52,977 nucleotides of DNA from UBA2144 sp043819035 (GCA_043819035.1 JBDRFD010000009.1:1-52977), one strand, 5' to 3'; positions 40,498 to 49,031 are shown, counted from the first letter of the stretch. The notes: generated by a model not told the origin, from the sequence alone. Numbers and translations are program-made.

Positions 40498-43116
40498 ATG
40501 CACCCCTTCGACAGATTCACTCCCAATGCAAAGCTTGCTCTGCAGATCGCAGAGCAGGAAGCGAAGAATATGAAGAGCAGCTACATTGGAACAGAACATC
40601 TGCTGCTGGGATTACTGAGTATTCCCAAATCTCTTGGATTTTCTCTCTTCACGGGTGCGGGAGTGACACAGGAGAACGTGCGCATTCTTTTGAAGGCTCT
40701 CAAGACGAAAGATATTGAAGGGAAGCAAGTGAAGCATGGGCTCTCTACATACTTACATAACGTCATCGAACAGAGCGTGATCACCGCACACAAATTTCGT
40801 CATGCGAATGTCGGAACGGAACACCTGCTTCACTCTCTGGTTTCCACAGGAAAGAATGTCGCCACTGCCATTTTGGAAGAGATGCAGGTGGACCCGGAAG
40901 ATCTAAAATCGCATGTGGAAGAAATGTTCGGACAAATCAGCCAGTTCAAACAACAGAACCGAAACATGGAACAGTCACTGGAAGCATTCTTTCAGGGGCT
41001 CCAAGGTGCGATCGTAGGCATGCAGGGTGAAGCAGGAAACATGTTAATGGGTGGACCGGATGGAGGATTAAAACGCCAAAAGGCAGACGGCAAGAGCAAG
41101 ACTCCCGTACTCGACTACTTCACAGATGACCTTATTGCTCGTGTGAAGGAGGGGAAGATCGATCCAATTATCGGCCGCGAAGAGGAAATCGAGAGGATGA
41201 TTCACATCCTCAATCGCAAGACTAAAAATAATCCCGTACTGATCGGGGAACCCGGCGTTGGAAAGACCGCTGTAGTGGAAGGGCTAGCGCAGCGCATTAC
41301 TGCGGGGCAAGTTCCTGCGACACTCAAGAACAAGCGTCTACTCGTCCTCAACATGGGATCACTTATTGCCGGAACCAAGTACCGCGGTGAGTTCGAACAG
41401 CGATTCGATGACCTCATTAAGGAAGCACTACAGAGTAATAATGAAATACTTTTGTTTATCGACGAAATTCACACTGTTGTTGGGGCAGGATCCGCCGAAG
41501 GGTCGTTGGATGCCGCCAATATTCTAAAACCGGCGCTATCCCGGGGTGCGCTGCAAATTATCGGCGCCACCACGACAGATGAATTTCGAACAGTAGAGAA
41601 AGACCGCGCACTGGAAAGGCGCTTGCAATCAATGATGATAGAAGAGCCCAATATCGAAGACTCCATCACCATATTGCAGGGGTTACGGCAAAGTTATGAG
41701 GAATTCCACAACCTCTCTATTACGGACGAAGCGATCGAAGCTGCGGTGCGCTTAAGCAAACGATATCTCGCTGAACGTTTTCTGCCGGACAAGGCGATTG
41801 ACGTTCTGGATGAAGCAGCAGCTAAGAAGAACTTGCAACGTGGAGGAGTTTCGCCGGAACTGAAGAAGCTGGATGACAAACTTGAAAAGCTAATCATCAA
41901 ACAGCAGGAGGCCGTACGCGAGCAGAAGTATCACATCGCTCTTAAACTGAAGCAGGAGCAACAAGCTCTGCAAGAACAGTACGATCAACTCAAAAGCGAA
42001 GAAGACGGAGATCGTCGCACACCAATACAGATCACCGATGACGACATCACAGATGTTATTGGACGGATGACAGGGATTCCGGTAACCAAGCTTCTTGGAT
42101 CCGAGAAGAAACGCCTGCAGAACCTGGAAGTCGTTATGCGCAAACGTGTAGTAGGACAAGACAAGGCTATCAAGCAGGTGGCACGCGCCATTCGCCGCTC
42201 TCGTGTCGGGATTTCCGACCGTCGCCGTCCCATTGGCTCGTTCCTGTTCCTAGGACCGACAGGAGTTGGGAAAACCGAGCTCGTGCGCACCATAGCATCA
42301 GAAGTGTTCGGCAAAGAAGATTCTCTAATCAAAATGGATATGTCTGAGTTTATGGAACGCCACAACGTTTCACGCCTTATCGGGACTACGGCAGGATACG
42401 TCGGATACGAAGAAGGAGGTCAACTGACGGAAGCTGTCCGACGCAAACCGTATTCAGTAGTCCTCTTTGATGAGGTCGAAAAGGCACACCCCGAATTCTT
42501 TAATATTCTTCTACAGATTATGGAAGATGGGACGCTGACTGACGGACAGGGAAAGAAAGTGGATTTCACAAATACAATCATTGTGATGACTAGTAATATC
42601 GGTGCGGAGAAACTGACAAAACAGGCGGCTAAAATCGGCTTCCACCTGGAAAGTGAATTGGGAAAGGAGGAGAAGGATTACGAAGAAAAGTGTGAGGAAG
42701 TTATCGCAGAGCTCAAAGAAAAGCTGCGCCCGGAATTCCTCAATCGTGTAGACAACATCATCGTCTTTAATGCACTTACACAGGAAGAGATCCGCAAGAT
42801 AGTCTTGATACACTTGAATCAGCTCCAAGAACGAATCAAAGATCAGGGCCTTACTCTCGACGTAGATAAAAAAGTGGTCAATATGCTGGCGGAGAAAGGC
42901 TTCGATCCGGAATACGGTGCTCGCCCCGTGCGGCGCGTGATTCAGGAATTGATAGAAGATGAGATCGCAGAACACATTCTAAAGGGCATCTTCTCCAAAG
43001 GAGACATTGTACACATAATTATGAAGGACAAAGATAAACTGGAGTTCTTGCCCGGCGTGAAGAAGGAACGTGCTGCGAAGAAGAAAGAGACTGAAACTGT
43101 TGGAGTGAAATCTTAA
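40498..43116 (+). CDS. clpC: Clp protease ATPase subunit ClpC
   Basis: 872 residues. Double-ring AAA+ unfoldase that feeds ClpP. N-domain repeats: FDRFTPNAKLALQIAEQEAKNMKSSYIGTEHLLLGLL and a second. First Walker A GEPGVGKTAVVEGLA near residue 252; UVR/middle coiled coil around 460-490; second Walker A GPTGVGKTELVRT near 587, with SNIGAEKL and LNRVDNIIVF sensors. Complete. Gene downstream of a CIRCE element and a heptamer array. No clpP is in the window apart from a ClpP-like protein at 49772. Confidence 0.96.
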   Translation: MHPFDRFTPNAKLALQIAEQEAKNMKSSYIGTEHLLLGLLSIPKSLGFSLFTGAGVTQENVRILLKALKTKDIEGKQVKHGLSTYLHNVIEQSVITAHKFRHANVGTEHLLHSLVSTGKNVATAILEEMQVDPEDLKSHVEEMFGQISQFKQQNRNMEQSLEAFFQGLQGAIVGMQGEAGNMLMGGPDGGLKRQKADGKSKTPVLDYFTDDLIARVKEGKIDPIIGREEEIERMIHILNRKTKNNPVLIGEPGVGKTAVVEGLAQRITAGQVPATLKNKRLLVLNMGSLIAGTKYRGEFEQRFDDLIKEALQSNNEILLFIDEIHTVVGAGSAEGSLDAANILKPALSRGALQIIGATTTDEFRTVEKDRALERRLQSMMIEEPNIEDSITILQGLRQSYEEFHNLSITDEAIEAAVRLSKRYLAERFLPDKAIDVLDEAAAKKNLQRGGVSPELKKLDDKLEKLIIKQQEAVREQKYHIALKLKQEQQALQEQYDQLKSEEDGDRRTPIQITDDDITDVIGRMTGIPVTKLLGSEKKRLQNLEVVMRKRVVGQDKAIKQVARAIRRSRVGISDRRRPIGSFLFLGPTGVGKTELVRTIASEVFGKEDSLIKMDMSEFMERHNVSRLIGTTAGYVGYEEGGQLTEAVRRKPYSVVLFDEVEKAHPEFFNILLQIMEDGTLTDGQGKKVDFTNTIIVMTSNIGAEKLTKQAAKIGFHLESELGKEEKDYEEKCEEVIAELKEKLRPEFLNRVDNIIVFNALTQEEIRKIVLIHLNQLQERIKDQGLTLDVDKKVVNMLAEKGFDPEYGARPVRRVIQELIEDEIAEHILKGIFSKGDIVHIIMKDKDKLEFLPGVKKERAAKKKETETVGVKS

Positions 43117-43182
43117 AAAAGTTAAAAGTGAAGAGTGAATAGTTGTATGATGTGGTATTGCAATTATACAATTAACAAGTCT

Positions 43183-43743
43183 ATGAAATTCATTCTCATA
43201 TTTGGTCCACCGGCTGTTGGAAAAATGACTGTTGGTCACGAGTTAGAAAAACTCACTGACTTCAAATTATTTCACAATCATATGAGCATCGATTTGGTTT
43301 TACCCTTCTTTAAACACGGAACACCAAGCTTTCATAGGCTTAATAATCTATTCCGAAATGAATTGTTCAAAGAAGTAGCAAAAAGTGATCTAAAGGGTTT
43401 CATTTTTACTTATGTTTGGGCTCTCGATGAAGAATCTGATAACAAGTATGTAGATACAATAACAGAAATTTTCAAAAAAGAAGGTGCTGAAGTTTTTTAC
43501 GTTGAACTTGAAGCAGAACTTGATGAAAGATTGAAGCGTAATAAAACACCACATCGACTTGAGCACAAACCATTTAAAAGAAATATCAAAGATTCAGAAA
43601 GAAGATTGCTAAAAGATGATAAAGATTATCGGCTCAATACCAATGAGAATGAATTTCAAAGAAACAACTATCTTAAAATTGATAATACATCGTTAAGTGC
43701 AGACAAAACTGCAAGATTGATAAAAGACCACTTTGATTTATAG
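43183..43743 (+). CDS. P-loop kinase-like AAA protein
   Basis: 186 residues from ATG 43183. Walker A FGPPAVGKMTVGHELE at the N-terminus, LFHNHMSIDLV next, then an RRLLKDDKDYRLNTNEN block typical of a shikimate-kinase-like family found sporadically in bacteria. It probably phosphorylates a small molecule; the substrate is unknown. The gene is clearly more AT-rich than its neighbours, so recent transfer is likely. TATACA lies 12 nt upstream with TTGTAT 16 nt further. Confidence 0.75.
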   Translation: MKFILIFGPPAVGKMTVGHELEKLTDFKLFHNHMSIDLVLPFFKHGTPSFHRLNNLFRNELFKEVAKSDLKGFIFTYVWALDEESDNKYVDTITEIFKKEGAEVFYVELEAELDERLKRNKTPHRLEHKPFKRNIKDSERRLLKDDKDYRLNTNENEFQRNNYLKIDNTSLSADKTARLIKDHFDL

Positions 43744-43874
43744 AACAAATTATAATACCACATTCTATAACGCATTTTTCACCCCCCAATATCCATAACA
43801 AACAACATCCCGACCAAGTCAATTTCACAACATTCTTAATAAATTGACAACCACATGCCCACCCCAAAGAGCCG

Positions 43875-43899
43875 CTTTTCTGCTATAATAATAGGATTT
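43875..43899 (+). promoter_or_regulatory. promoter block of prgI-traC
   Basis: TATAAT at 43884-43889 inside a 25-nt block matching 14434-14458 before the VirB4 gene at 23 positions. ATG 43936 is 46 nt downstream. Confidence 0.6.
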
Positions 43900-43935
43900 C
43901 CTCGTAGTGAGTTTTTATCACACTATTGAAACTCT

Positions 43936-44562
43936 ATGCCTATCGAACCTGTAAAAATTCCACAGAATGTCCAGATCGAGGACCGGCTAATCGGGCCGAT
44001 CACTCTCAGACAGGTTATTATCTGTCTCATTGGCGGAGGTATGAGTTTTGTAATCTGGAATATGATGAAGTCAGTCGGAATGGTGACTATTATACACTTT
44101 GCCTTTTCATGGATTCCATTTGTTATCGCAGCGGCATTTGCATTTATTAAATTCCAAAACTTATCTCTTCTACGGATCATTCTTCTGATGATAGAAAAAG
44201 GCCAAAAACCTTCAAAGCGAACATTCGGACCCCGTGAAGGAATTGCGATTAATGTTCGCACGTATTTCCACACCGAAAAACAGAAGCAGAAGTATTCCAT
44301 TGATCAAACCAGAGTTACAGAGGATAAATTCCAACACTTGAGTTCTGTGTTAGATAAAGAATCCGCTCAAGCTCAGGAATCACATACTGAAACCGATAAA
44401 AGCGAACTCCATGATGAAACGGGAAAGAGCACACCGGTTGATCCAAAGCGAGTGTCGGTGGAACCTTCCGCAAAGTCACAGCCAAACATTGATGGGATGA
44501 GTCCTTCTTCTATGCAATCAAACACTACTGTAACCAAGGAATCTTCACCTTCTGTTCCCTAA
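43936..44562 (+). CDS. prgI: PrgI-family type IV secretion membrane protein
   Basis: 208 residues. The first 110 match PrgI: VKIPQNVQIEDRLIGPITLRQVIICLIGGG, two membrane helices (about 24-45 and 49-70), and the amphipathic LRIILLMIEKGQKPSKRTFGPREG. The C-terminal 95 residues are polar and Ser/Thr/Glu-rich, an extension not seen in most PrgI. PrgI is the VirB3-like partner of VirB4 in Gram-positive-type T4SS. Its stop is 1 nt before the next start, so the two are coupled. Confidence 0.88.
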   Translation: MPIEPVKIPQNVQIEDRLIGPITLRQVIICLIGGGMSFVIWNMMKSVGMVTIIHFAFSWIPFVIAAAFAFIKFQNLSLLRIILLMIEKGQKPSKRTFGPREGIAINVRTYFHTEKQKQKYSIDQTRVTEDKFQHLSSVLDKESAQAQESHTETDKSELHDETGKSTPVDPKRVSVEPSAKSQPNIDGMSPSSMQSNTTVTKESSPSVP

Positions 44563-44563
44563 T

Positions 44564-45382
44564 ATGCCAAATGACCCTTTGCCACAGGCAGAAGAAGAAA
44601 TGACCGCTTCCACTTACAAAGAAGAGGAATTAGACGATAAATTCGAAGAGGAAGAAGAACCGGCCAAGAAGAAAACGTTCATCGAAAAAATAAAATGTAC
44701 GGTACGTCAGCGGAAAAGGAACGAAAAAGCAACTACACAGCGCTATCTGCCAATCGCGGAAATCCGCAATGATACGGTGGTTCTGAAAAACGGTGGCTTG
44801 CGTGCGGTTCTGTCGGTTGAACCTCTTAATTTCAACCTCAAGAGCGAAACCGAACAGGAAGGAATCATCGCACGCTACCAAAACTTCCTCAACACGCTCA
44901 CTTTCCCCATTCAGATTGTGGTGGCATCCACACGGGTAAACATCGATCCGTACATCAATAAGATTCGCATGCGCGCGGGTTCACAGAAGAATGAACTCTT
45001 GCGGCAGCAATCGTTGCTGTACGCGACATTTGTGGAGAAACTCGTAGAAGTGGCAGATATCATGCAGAAGGATTTTTACGTCGTTGTGCCTCAGGATGAC
45101 CAGCCCCCCAAAAGAAACTCCATATTACAATTCATGAGATGGTTTAAAACGGAAGACACAGCTGCCAAAATCAGCCAGCGCAATCAACGCTTCCACCAGC
45201 GAAGTGTGCTCCTGCGAGACCGCGTTAACCTGGTGCAATCAAGCCTTCATAATGTTGGGATTCAATCTCGTCGCTTGAACACCCAGGAGCTCATTGAAAC
45301 GTACTATCAGCTATATAATCCTCGTACAAGTCAGGAGCAGAAATTACCGAGCAACCTCAATACAGAAGAATTGGTGTTATAA
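44564..45382 (+). CDS. TraC/VirB4 N-terminal-domain protein
   Basis: 272 residues. An acidic N-terminus, then QRYLPIAEIRNDTVVLKNGGLRAVLSVEPLNFNLKS, the conserved start of TraC/VirB4 proteins, EGIIARYQNFLNTLTFPIQIVV, and an end ELIETYYQLYNPRT. The ATPase half is absent: the frame closes with TAA at 45380. The separate VirB4 at 14468 may supply it, giving a split protein. It follows prgI directly. Confidence 0.85.
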   Translation: MPNDPLPQAEEEMTASTYKEEELDDKFEEEEEPAKKKTFIEKIKCTVRQRKRNEKATTQRYLPIAEIRNDTVVLKNGGLRAVLSVEPLNFNLKSETEQEGIIARYQNFLNTLTFPIQIVVASTRVNIDPYINKIRMRAGSQKNELLRQQSLLYATFVEKLVEVADIMQKDFYVVVPQDDQPPKRNSILQFMRWFKTEDTAAKISQRNQRFHQRSVLLRDRVNLVQSSLHNVGIQSRRLNTQELIETYYQLYNPRTSQEQKLPSNLNTEELVL

Positions 45383-45489
45383 CTTCAAACCGAAGAATGA
45401 GTATTCTAATTCAAAGATGGAAACAATAGGGTTATGGGTTTTATACCGGATTAACTATTACATTTTCGCTTATTCTAAGTGATTTAGTT

Positions 45490-45645
45490 GGTGACAAGTC
45501 ACAGGTCGCATGCCCGCCTGCCGGACGGGCAGGGCACAAGTCTTGGCCCAGGTCGCATGTCGCAGGACCTGTCACGGCGTACGCGAACGCCGTGACCTGT
45601 GACCTGCGACCAAACCTGCGACTTGTGACCTTCGACCTGTGATCG
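45490..45645. repeat. heptamer palindrome (tgtgacc type)
   Basis: gtgacaa, gtcacag, gtcgcat ... cgaacgccgtgacctgtgacc, tgcgacc, ttgtgacc, ttcgacc, tgtgatc. Complementary arms, with inner cgcctgccggacgggcaggg. Same words as at 1-80. Confidence 0.75.
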
Positions 45646-45884
45646 ATTACATCCATTATTCAATTCGAAAAAGCATTTCTTAATTTGGTATTAGGTGATT
45701 AGCCCCCAATGCAGCGGCGACGCAGCGTCGCCGATGCGTCTTGTCAAACTAGTCTAAAAGAATCTCTCCAAATTCTTGACATTATTCATCAGAATTGCGA
45801 TCCTCAAATCGATCAGTTGCTGCTCGTGCAAGGGCGCTGCTCTCAAAATATCTTATTTCTTCCCACTTGCACCATTTCTTTACT
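45646..45884. other. upstream region of the S1 gene
   Basis: Contains part of the MITE-like end (ttaggtgattagcc at about 45692) and a ggcgacgcagcgtcgcc hairpin (45717-45733), a possible attenuator. The S1 reading frame extends to 45795 but that stretch has no S1 similarity. Otherwise nothing. Confidence 0.45.
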
Positions 45885-47375
45885 ATGGTTACTGCAGCAA
45901 CAACGAACAAAATCATGGAAGACCTCCTGAAGGCTTCCCCTGCTATTATCCGTGTCCGACCGGGTGAACTTGTGGAGGGGGTGGTCGTTTTCCGTGGCAA
46001 GAACAAGCTCCTATTGGATATTGAAGGCGGATCGACAGGAATTGTCTCCGGTCGTGAATTGCGAGATTCCTTCAATACATTTAGAAATCTCCAATTGGGA
46101 GACAAAGTGAGCGCCATGGTACTCGAGGAAGAGAACAGCGAGGGGATGGTGGTGCTGAGCCTGCGCATGGCCAGCCAGCAAAAAGCATGGGATCGTTTCC
46201 ATGACTTGGTGGACGGCGAAAGGACGATGGAGTTTGTGCCACAGGAAGCAAACAAAGGAGGACTCCTGGCAAATATTGATGGTATTCGTACATTCCTTCC
46301 CGTCAGCCAACTTGCTCCCGTGCACTACCCGCGCGTGAATAATGCAGACGCCTCGGAGATCATTAATCGCCTCCTTAAGTACGTCGGTTACAGGTTCACC
46401 GTCAAAATTATCACAATGGATGAGGAAGCGGGGAAAATAGTCGTTTCCGAACGAGAAGCCATGTCAGAGGAACGTGCGAAATCATTCGAGAAACTCAAGA
46501 TCGGTGATGCGAAGGAAGGGGTGGTGACAGGTATCGTGAAGTTCGGTCTCTTTGTGGCCTTCGAAGGATTGGAGGGGCTTGTCCATATTTCAGAAATTGC
46601 ATGGGGCCATGTAAAAAATCCCGCAGAACTTGCCGAAGTGGGAGATAAAGTTACGGTAAAAATCATCGGCGTCGATAGCAACAAACTTTCCCTCTCCATA
46701 AAGCAACTTACCAAGGATCCCTGGGAAGAAATCGCCGAGCACTATCCGGTTGGGAAGAAAGTCTCCGGAACGGTGGTGCGCTTCGCGGACTACGGAGCCT
46801 TCATCAAGCTCGAAAAGGATATCAACGGACTCGTGCACCTTACGGAACTTGCTCACCACAAAGTCACCGATCCGTCTGAAGTTCTAACCATCGGGCAGAA
46901 ATTGGATGCACAGGTGATCAATATAGATGTGGACGAACGTCGTATCGGACTATCCATAAAAGCTCTTAAACCGATTGATAAAGAAACACTCGAGCGTATT
47001 AAAAAGGATCGCGAAGAGGAGGAGGCCAAGAAGAAGGAATCCGAGGGAAAGGAAGAAGAAAAAAAGAAAAAAATGGAATCTGAGAAAGCCGAGGAAGAAC
47101 CAACAGCAGCAGATGCAGAGCAGGCGTTCCAGCCTGCGGAACCAGAGGTATCCACGCCTGTGGGACCAGAGAAAAGTAAAACAGAGAAAAAGAAACCACC
47201 TACCAAGGAAAAGCCAGTTGAAGAAGTTCCATCAAAAGAAGGAACCTTCGTCGCTTCTAAGACCGGTAAGAAGTATTACGCAGTGGACTCTGCTCAAGGA
47301 AAGAAGATCAAAGAGGAAAACAGGGTTTACTTCAAAGATGAAAAGGAGGCAGAGAAGGGTGGGTATAGCAATTAG
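45885..47375 (+). CDS. rpsA: S1-domain protein, likely ribosomal protein S1
   Basis: About 496 residues from ATG 45885. Four S1 (OB-fold) repeats: GELVEGVVVFRGKNKLLLDI, a degenerate second (GGLLANIDGIRTFLPVSQL), EGVVTGIVKFGLFVAFEGLEGLVHISEI and VSGTVVRFADYGAFIKLEKDINGLVHLTEL. A 110-residue Lys/Glu-rich linker follows, then FVASKTGKKYYAVDSAQGKKIKEENRVYF, which resembles the Ada-like zinc-ribbon tail seen in other CPR proteins but lacks its Cys. It likely helps mRNA binding at the ribosome; four domains is short of the six in proteobacterial S1. The stop lies in a heptamer array. Confidence 0.9.
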   Translation: MVTAATTNKIMEDLLKASPAIIRVRPGELVEGVVVFRGKNKLLLDIEGGSTGIVSGRELRDSFNTFRNLQLGDKVSAMVLEEENSEGMVVLSLRMASQQKAWDRFHDLVDGERTMEFVPQEANKGGLLANIDGIRTFLPVSQLAPVHYPRVNNADASEIINRLLKYVGYRFTVKIITMDEEAGKIVVSEREAMSEERAKSFEKLKIGDAKEGVVTGIVKFGLFVAFEGLEGLVHISEIAWGHVKNPAELAEVGDKVTVKIIGVDSNKLSLSIKQLTKDPWEEIAEHYPVGKKVSGTVVRFADYGAFIKLEKDINGLVHLTELAHHKVTDPSEVLTIGQKLDAQVINIDVDERRIGLSIKALKPIDKETLERIKKDREEEEAKKKESEGKEEEKKKKMESEKAEEEPTAADAEQAFQPAEPEVSTPVGPEKSKTEKKKPPTKEKPVEEVPSKEGTFVASKTGKKYYAVDSAQGKKIKEENRVYFKDEKEAEKGGYSN

Positions 47376-47424
47376 CTTGTTAGCAGTTAGCTAATTAGCT
47401 AACTGCTAATTGCTAACATGCTAA
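47370..47424. repeat. heptamer palindrome spanning two stop codons
   Basis: tagcaat, tagcttg, ttagcag, ttagcta, attagct, aactgct, aattgct, aac. It contains the S1 stop codon and reaches the stop of the convergent HIT gene, so both genes end inside it. Confidence 0.85.
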
Positions 47425-47762
47425 TCTTTCAGCGTTTGCTCACTCAACAAATGCAAATGTAGAAAGAAGACCTCTTGCCCCCCACCTTTCCCAACGTGGA
47501 ACGTGAGTTTGTAGCCGTCAATCCCCTTCTCCTTTGCAAACATCTGAGCTTTACGGATAAGCATAAGCGGAACATGTTCAGTCTCGTCAGTTAAGTCTGC
47601 AATCGAAGGTACGAAGTCTTCCTCCTTTTTTGCAATGAGAAGTATGTGAGTCGGAGCCTTGGGATTTATGTCTTTGAAAATAAAAACATCCTCATCTTCG
47701 TAGACTGTGTCTGCTGGTATCTCTTTCCGCAGGATTTTGTGGAAGATAGTTTCATCATTCAT
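47421..47762 (-). CDS. HIT-family protein with altered histidine triad
   Basis: 113 residues from ATG 47762. ETIFHKILRKEIPADTVYEDEDVFIFKDINPKAPTHILLIAKK is a typical Hint/PKCI start. The triad region reads GQEVFFLHLHLLS: two His remain (including the expected catalytic middle one), but the first triad His is Phe (codon ttt). HIT proteins hydrolyse nucleotide conjugates such as AMP-lysine or AppppA; the substitution may change the product or specificity. Confidence 0.88.
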   Translation of the reverse strand: MNDETIFHKILRKEIPADTVYEDEDVFIFKDINPKAPTHILLIAKKEEDFVPSIADLTDETEHVPLMLIRKAQMFAKEKGIDGYKLTFHVGKGGGQEVFFLHLHLLSEQTLKD

Positions 47763-47865
47763 GACATAATGTTGGAAAACCAATAATAAGATACACCCTG
47801 AGCGCAGTCGAAGGGTGGAAGATGGTGTCTTCGGGCATAACAAACCACATTGTATCACTTTTGAT

Positions 47866-48016
47866 TATGGATTGGATGGTTAGATGGCTCTAAAGAGGCA
47901 GCAGATCTGAATATCGCTTGCCACGGTCATTCGTGAATGACGTGGCTTGCGAACCATCCAATCCTTCAACTTCGTTCAGGACAAGCCATCCAACCATCCA
48001 GCCATCCAAACCATTG
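47866..48016. repeat. 8-nt word palindrome (ggatggtt type), larger copy
   Basis: ttggatgg, ttagatgg ... aaccatcc, aatcc, then aagccatcc, aaccatcc, agccatcc, aaacc. A central gtcattcgtgaatgac hairpin and the word cttgcgaaccatcca shared with 14291-14374. ccttcaacttcgttcaggacaagcc (about 47966-47990) is a REP-like word also found in altered form at 27090-27114. Confidence 0.75.
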
Positions 48017-48050
48017 ACTTTTCAGCTAAAAAGAGAGAAAATATATACAC

Positions 48051-48548
48051 ATGGGAACAAATCCCTCCCCTGAAAAAGGCAAATCACTCTCGCAGTCTAC
48101 CGAGCATCAAAGCGCTTTGATTGTGGAACAACCACACAAGCTTGAGGGGCTTCTGGAGACTATTACGCTGCTCGATAAAATTAGCGAACGCAGTGGTGAG
48201 GATCGATCCGGTGATTTGGGTGGCGCAGGTGCAGGTGCGGTAGCTGCTGGCGCACAAGCGCAAGCAGGGCAATCTGCACGTGATCAGGCGATTGCCAATC
48301 TCCCGAAAGAACTTGTGCTACGCAAACAACTTGCTCGGCATATCGAAAAGGAAGTAAAAACACTCAGGAAAGAAGTCCGCCGCGCAACACGGCGTGTGTC
48401 CAAACCCGGAGCAGCGCATAATTTAAATGACCTTTACGCGCGCATTCGAAGACTTAACTCACTCCTCGCGACAATTCTGGAGGCATCGTACGAAGTTGTG
48501 AAGAGGCTCTTTATTCGAGTGTTTATTGATAAGCAACCAATACTTTAG
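48051..48548 (+). CDS. hypothetical protein with Gly/Ala stretch and coiled coil
   Basis: 165 residues: a disordered polar N-terminus, a Gly-Ala-Gln segment (GDLGGAGAGAVAAGAQAQAGQ), then a basic coiled coil (QLARHIEKEVKTLRKEVRRATRRV) and a final helical region ending VFIDKQPIL. Probably cytoplasmic and self-associating. No family recognised. Confidence 0.55.
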   Translation: MGTNPSPEKGKSLSQSTEHQSALIVEQPHKLEGLLETITLLDKISERSGEDRSGDLGGAGAGAVAAGAQAQAGQSARDQAIANLPKELVLRKQLARHIEKEVKTLRKEVRRATRRVSKPGAAHNLNDLYARIRRLNSLLATILEASYEVVKRLFIRVFIDKQPIL

Positions 48549-48549
48549 A

Positions 48550-48684
48550 AAAAGGTTATAGGTTTTAGGTTTAATAGGTTTGGGGAATAGGTTACTAGGT
48601 TAAAGGTTAATATTTCCAAACTTTTTCTGACCTGTTCCCTGAAAACCTCGTAACCCAAACCTAATCACCTAAAACCTATAACCA
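48550..48684 (+). repeat. MITE-like element copy D
   Basis: Starts aaaggttataggttttaggt, ends cctaatcacctaaaacctataacc. Lacks the ggcaggcagg core of copies A-C, so it is a shorter or deleted version of the family. Confidence 0.75.
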
Positions 48685-48717
48685 TTTAAATACTAATCAC
48701 CTAACACCTTCAGGTTT

Positions 48718-49005
48718 TCACCTTCCAAACCCATTCATCTGTGACACTTCTTCTATGCGCTTAATAATTTGCGTTACAAAATCCCCAATGAGCGGAACCC
48801 ATTCTATCCACTGAAAGAGCCAGACGATTACCGGAATGACGATGGCAATGGCGAAAAGAATGCCCAAGCCATACATCACACCGCGCAAAAAGAAGATACT
48901 GAGATTCTTCCCCGAACGAACCATTAATGATCGTTCAGAAAAATCGTGAAAGGCATCAGTGAGTGATTCGAGGGATTTGATAAGCTTTTCTTCTTGAGAA
49001 GGCAT
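48718..49005 (-). CDS. DUF5665-like membrane protein
   Basis: 95 residues: amphipathic N-terminus (LESLTDAFHDFSERSLMVRSGKNLSIFFLRGVMYGLG), one or two hydrophobic segments (FAIAIVIPVIVWLFQWIEWVPLIGDFV) and a charged tail. The pattern is that of DUF5665 proteins, frequent in CPR and Firmicutes; the function is unknown. Adjacent to another small membrane protein in the same orientation. Confidence 0.7.
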   Translation of the reverse strand: MPSQEEKLIKSLESLTDAFHDFSERSLMVRSGKNLSIFFLRGVMYGLGILFAIAIVIPVIVWLFQWIEWVPLIGDFVTQIIKRIEEVSQMNGFGR

Positions 49006-49031
49006 GGCAGAGAAAGGAACCGGGGTGAGAA

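Noticed and set aside
43844..43889. TTGACA at 43844 as -35 of the prgI promoter
   Set aside because: It lies 34 nt from TATAAT, twice the allowed spacing.
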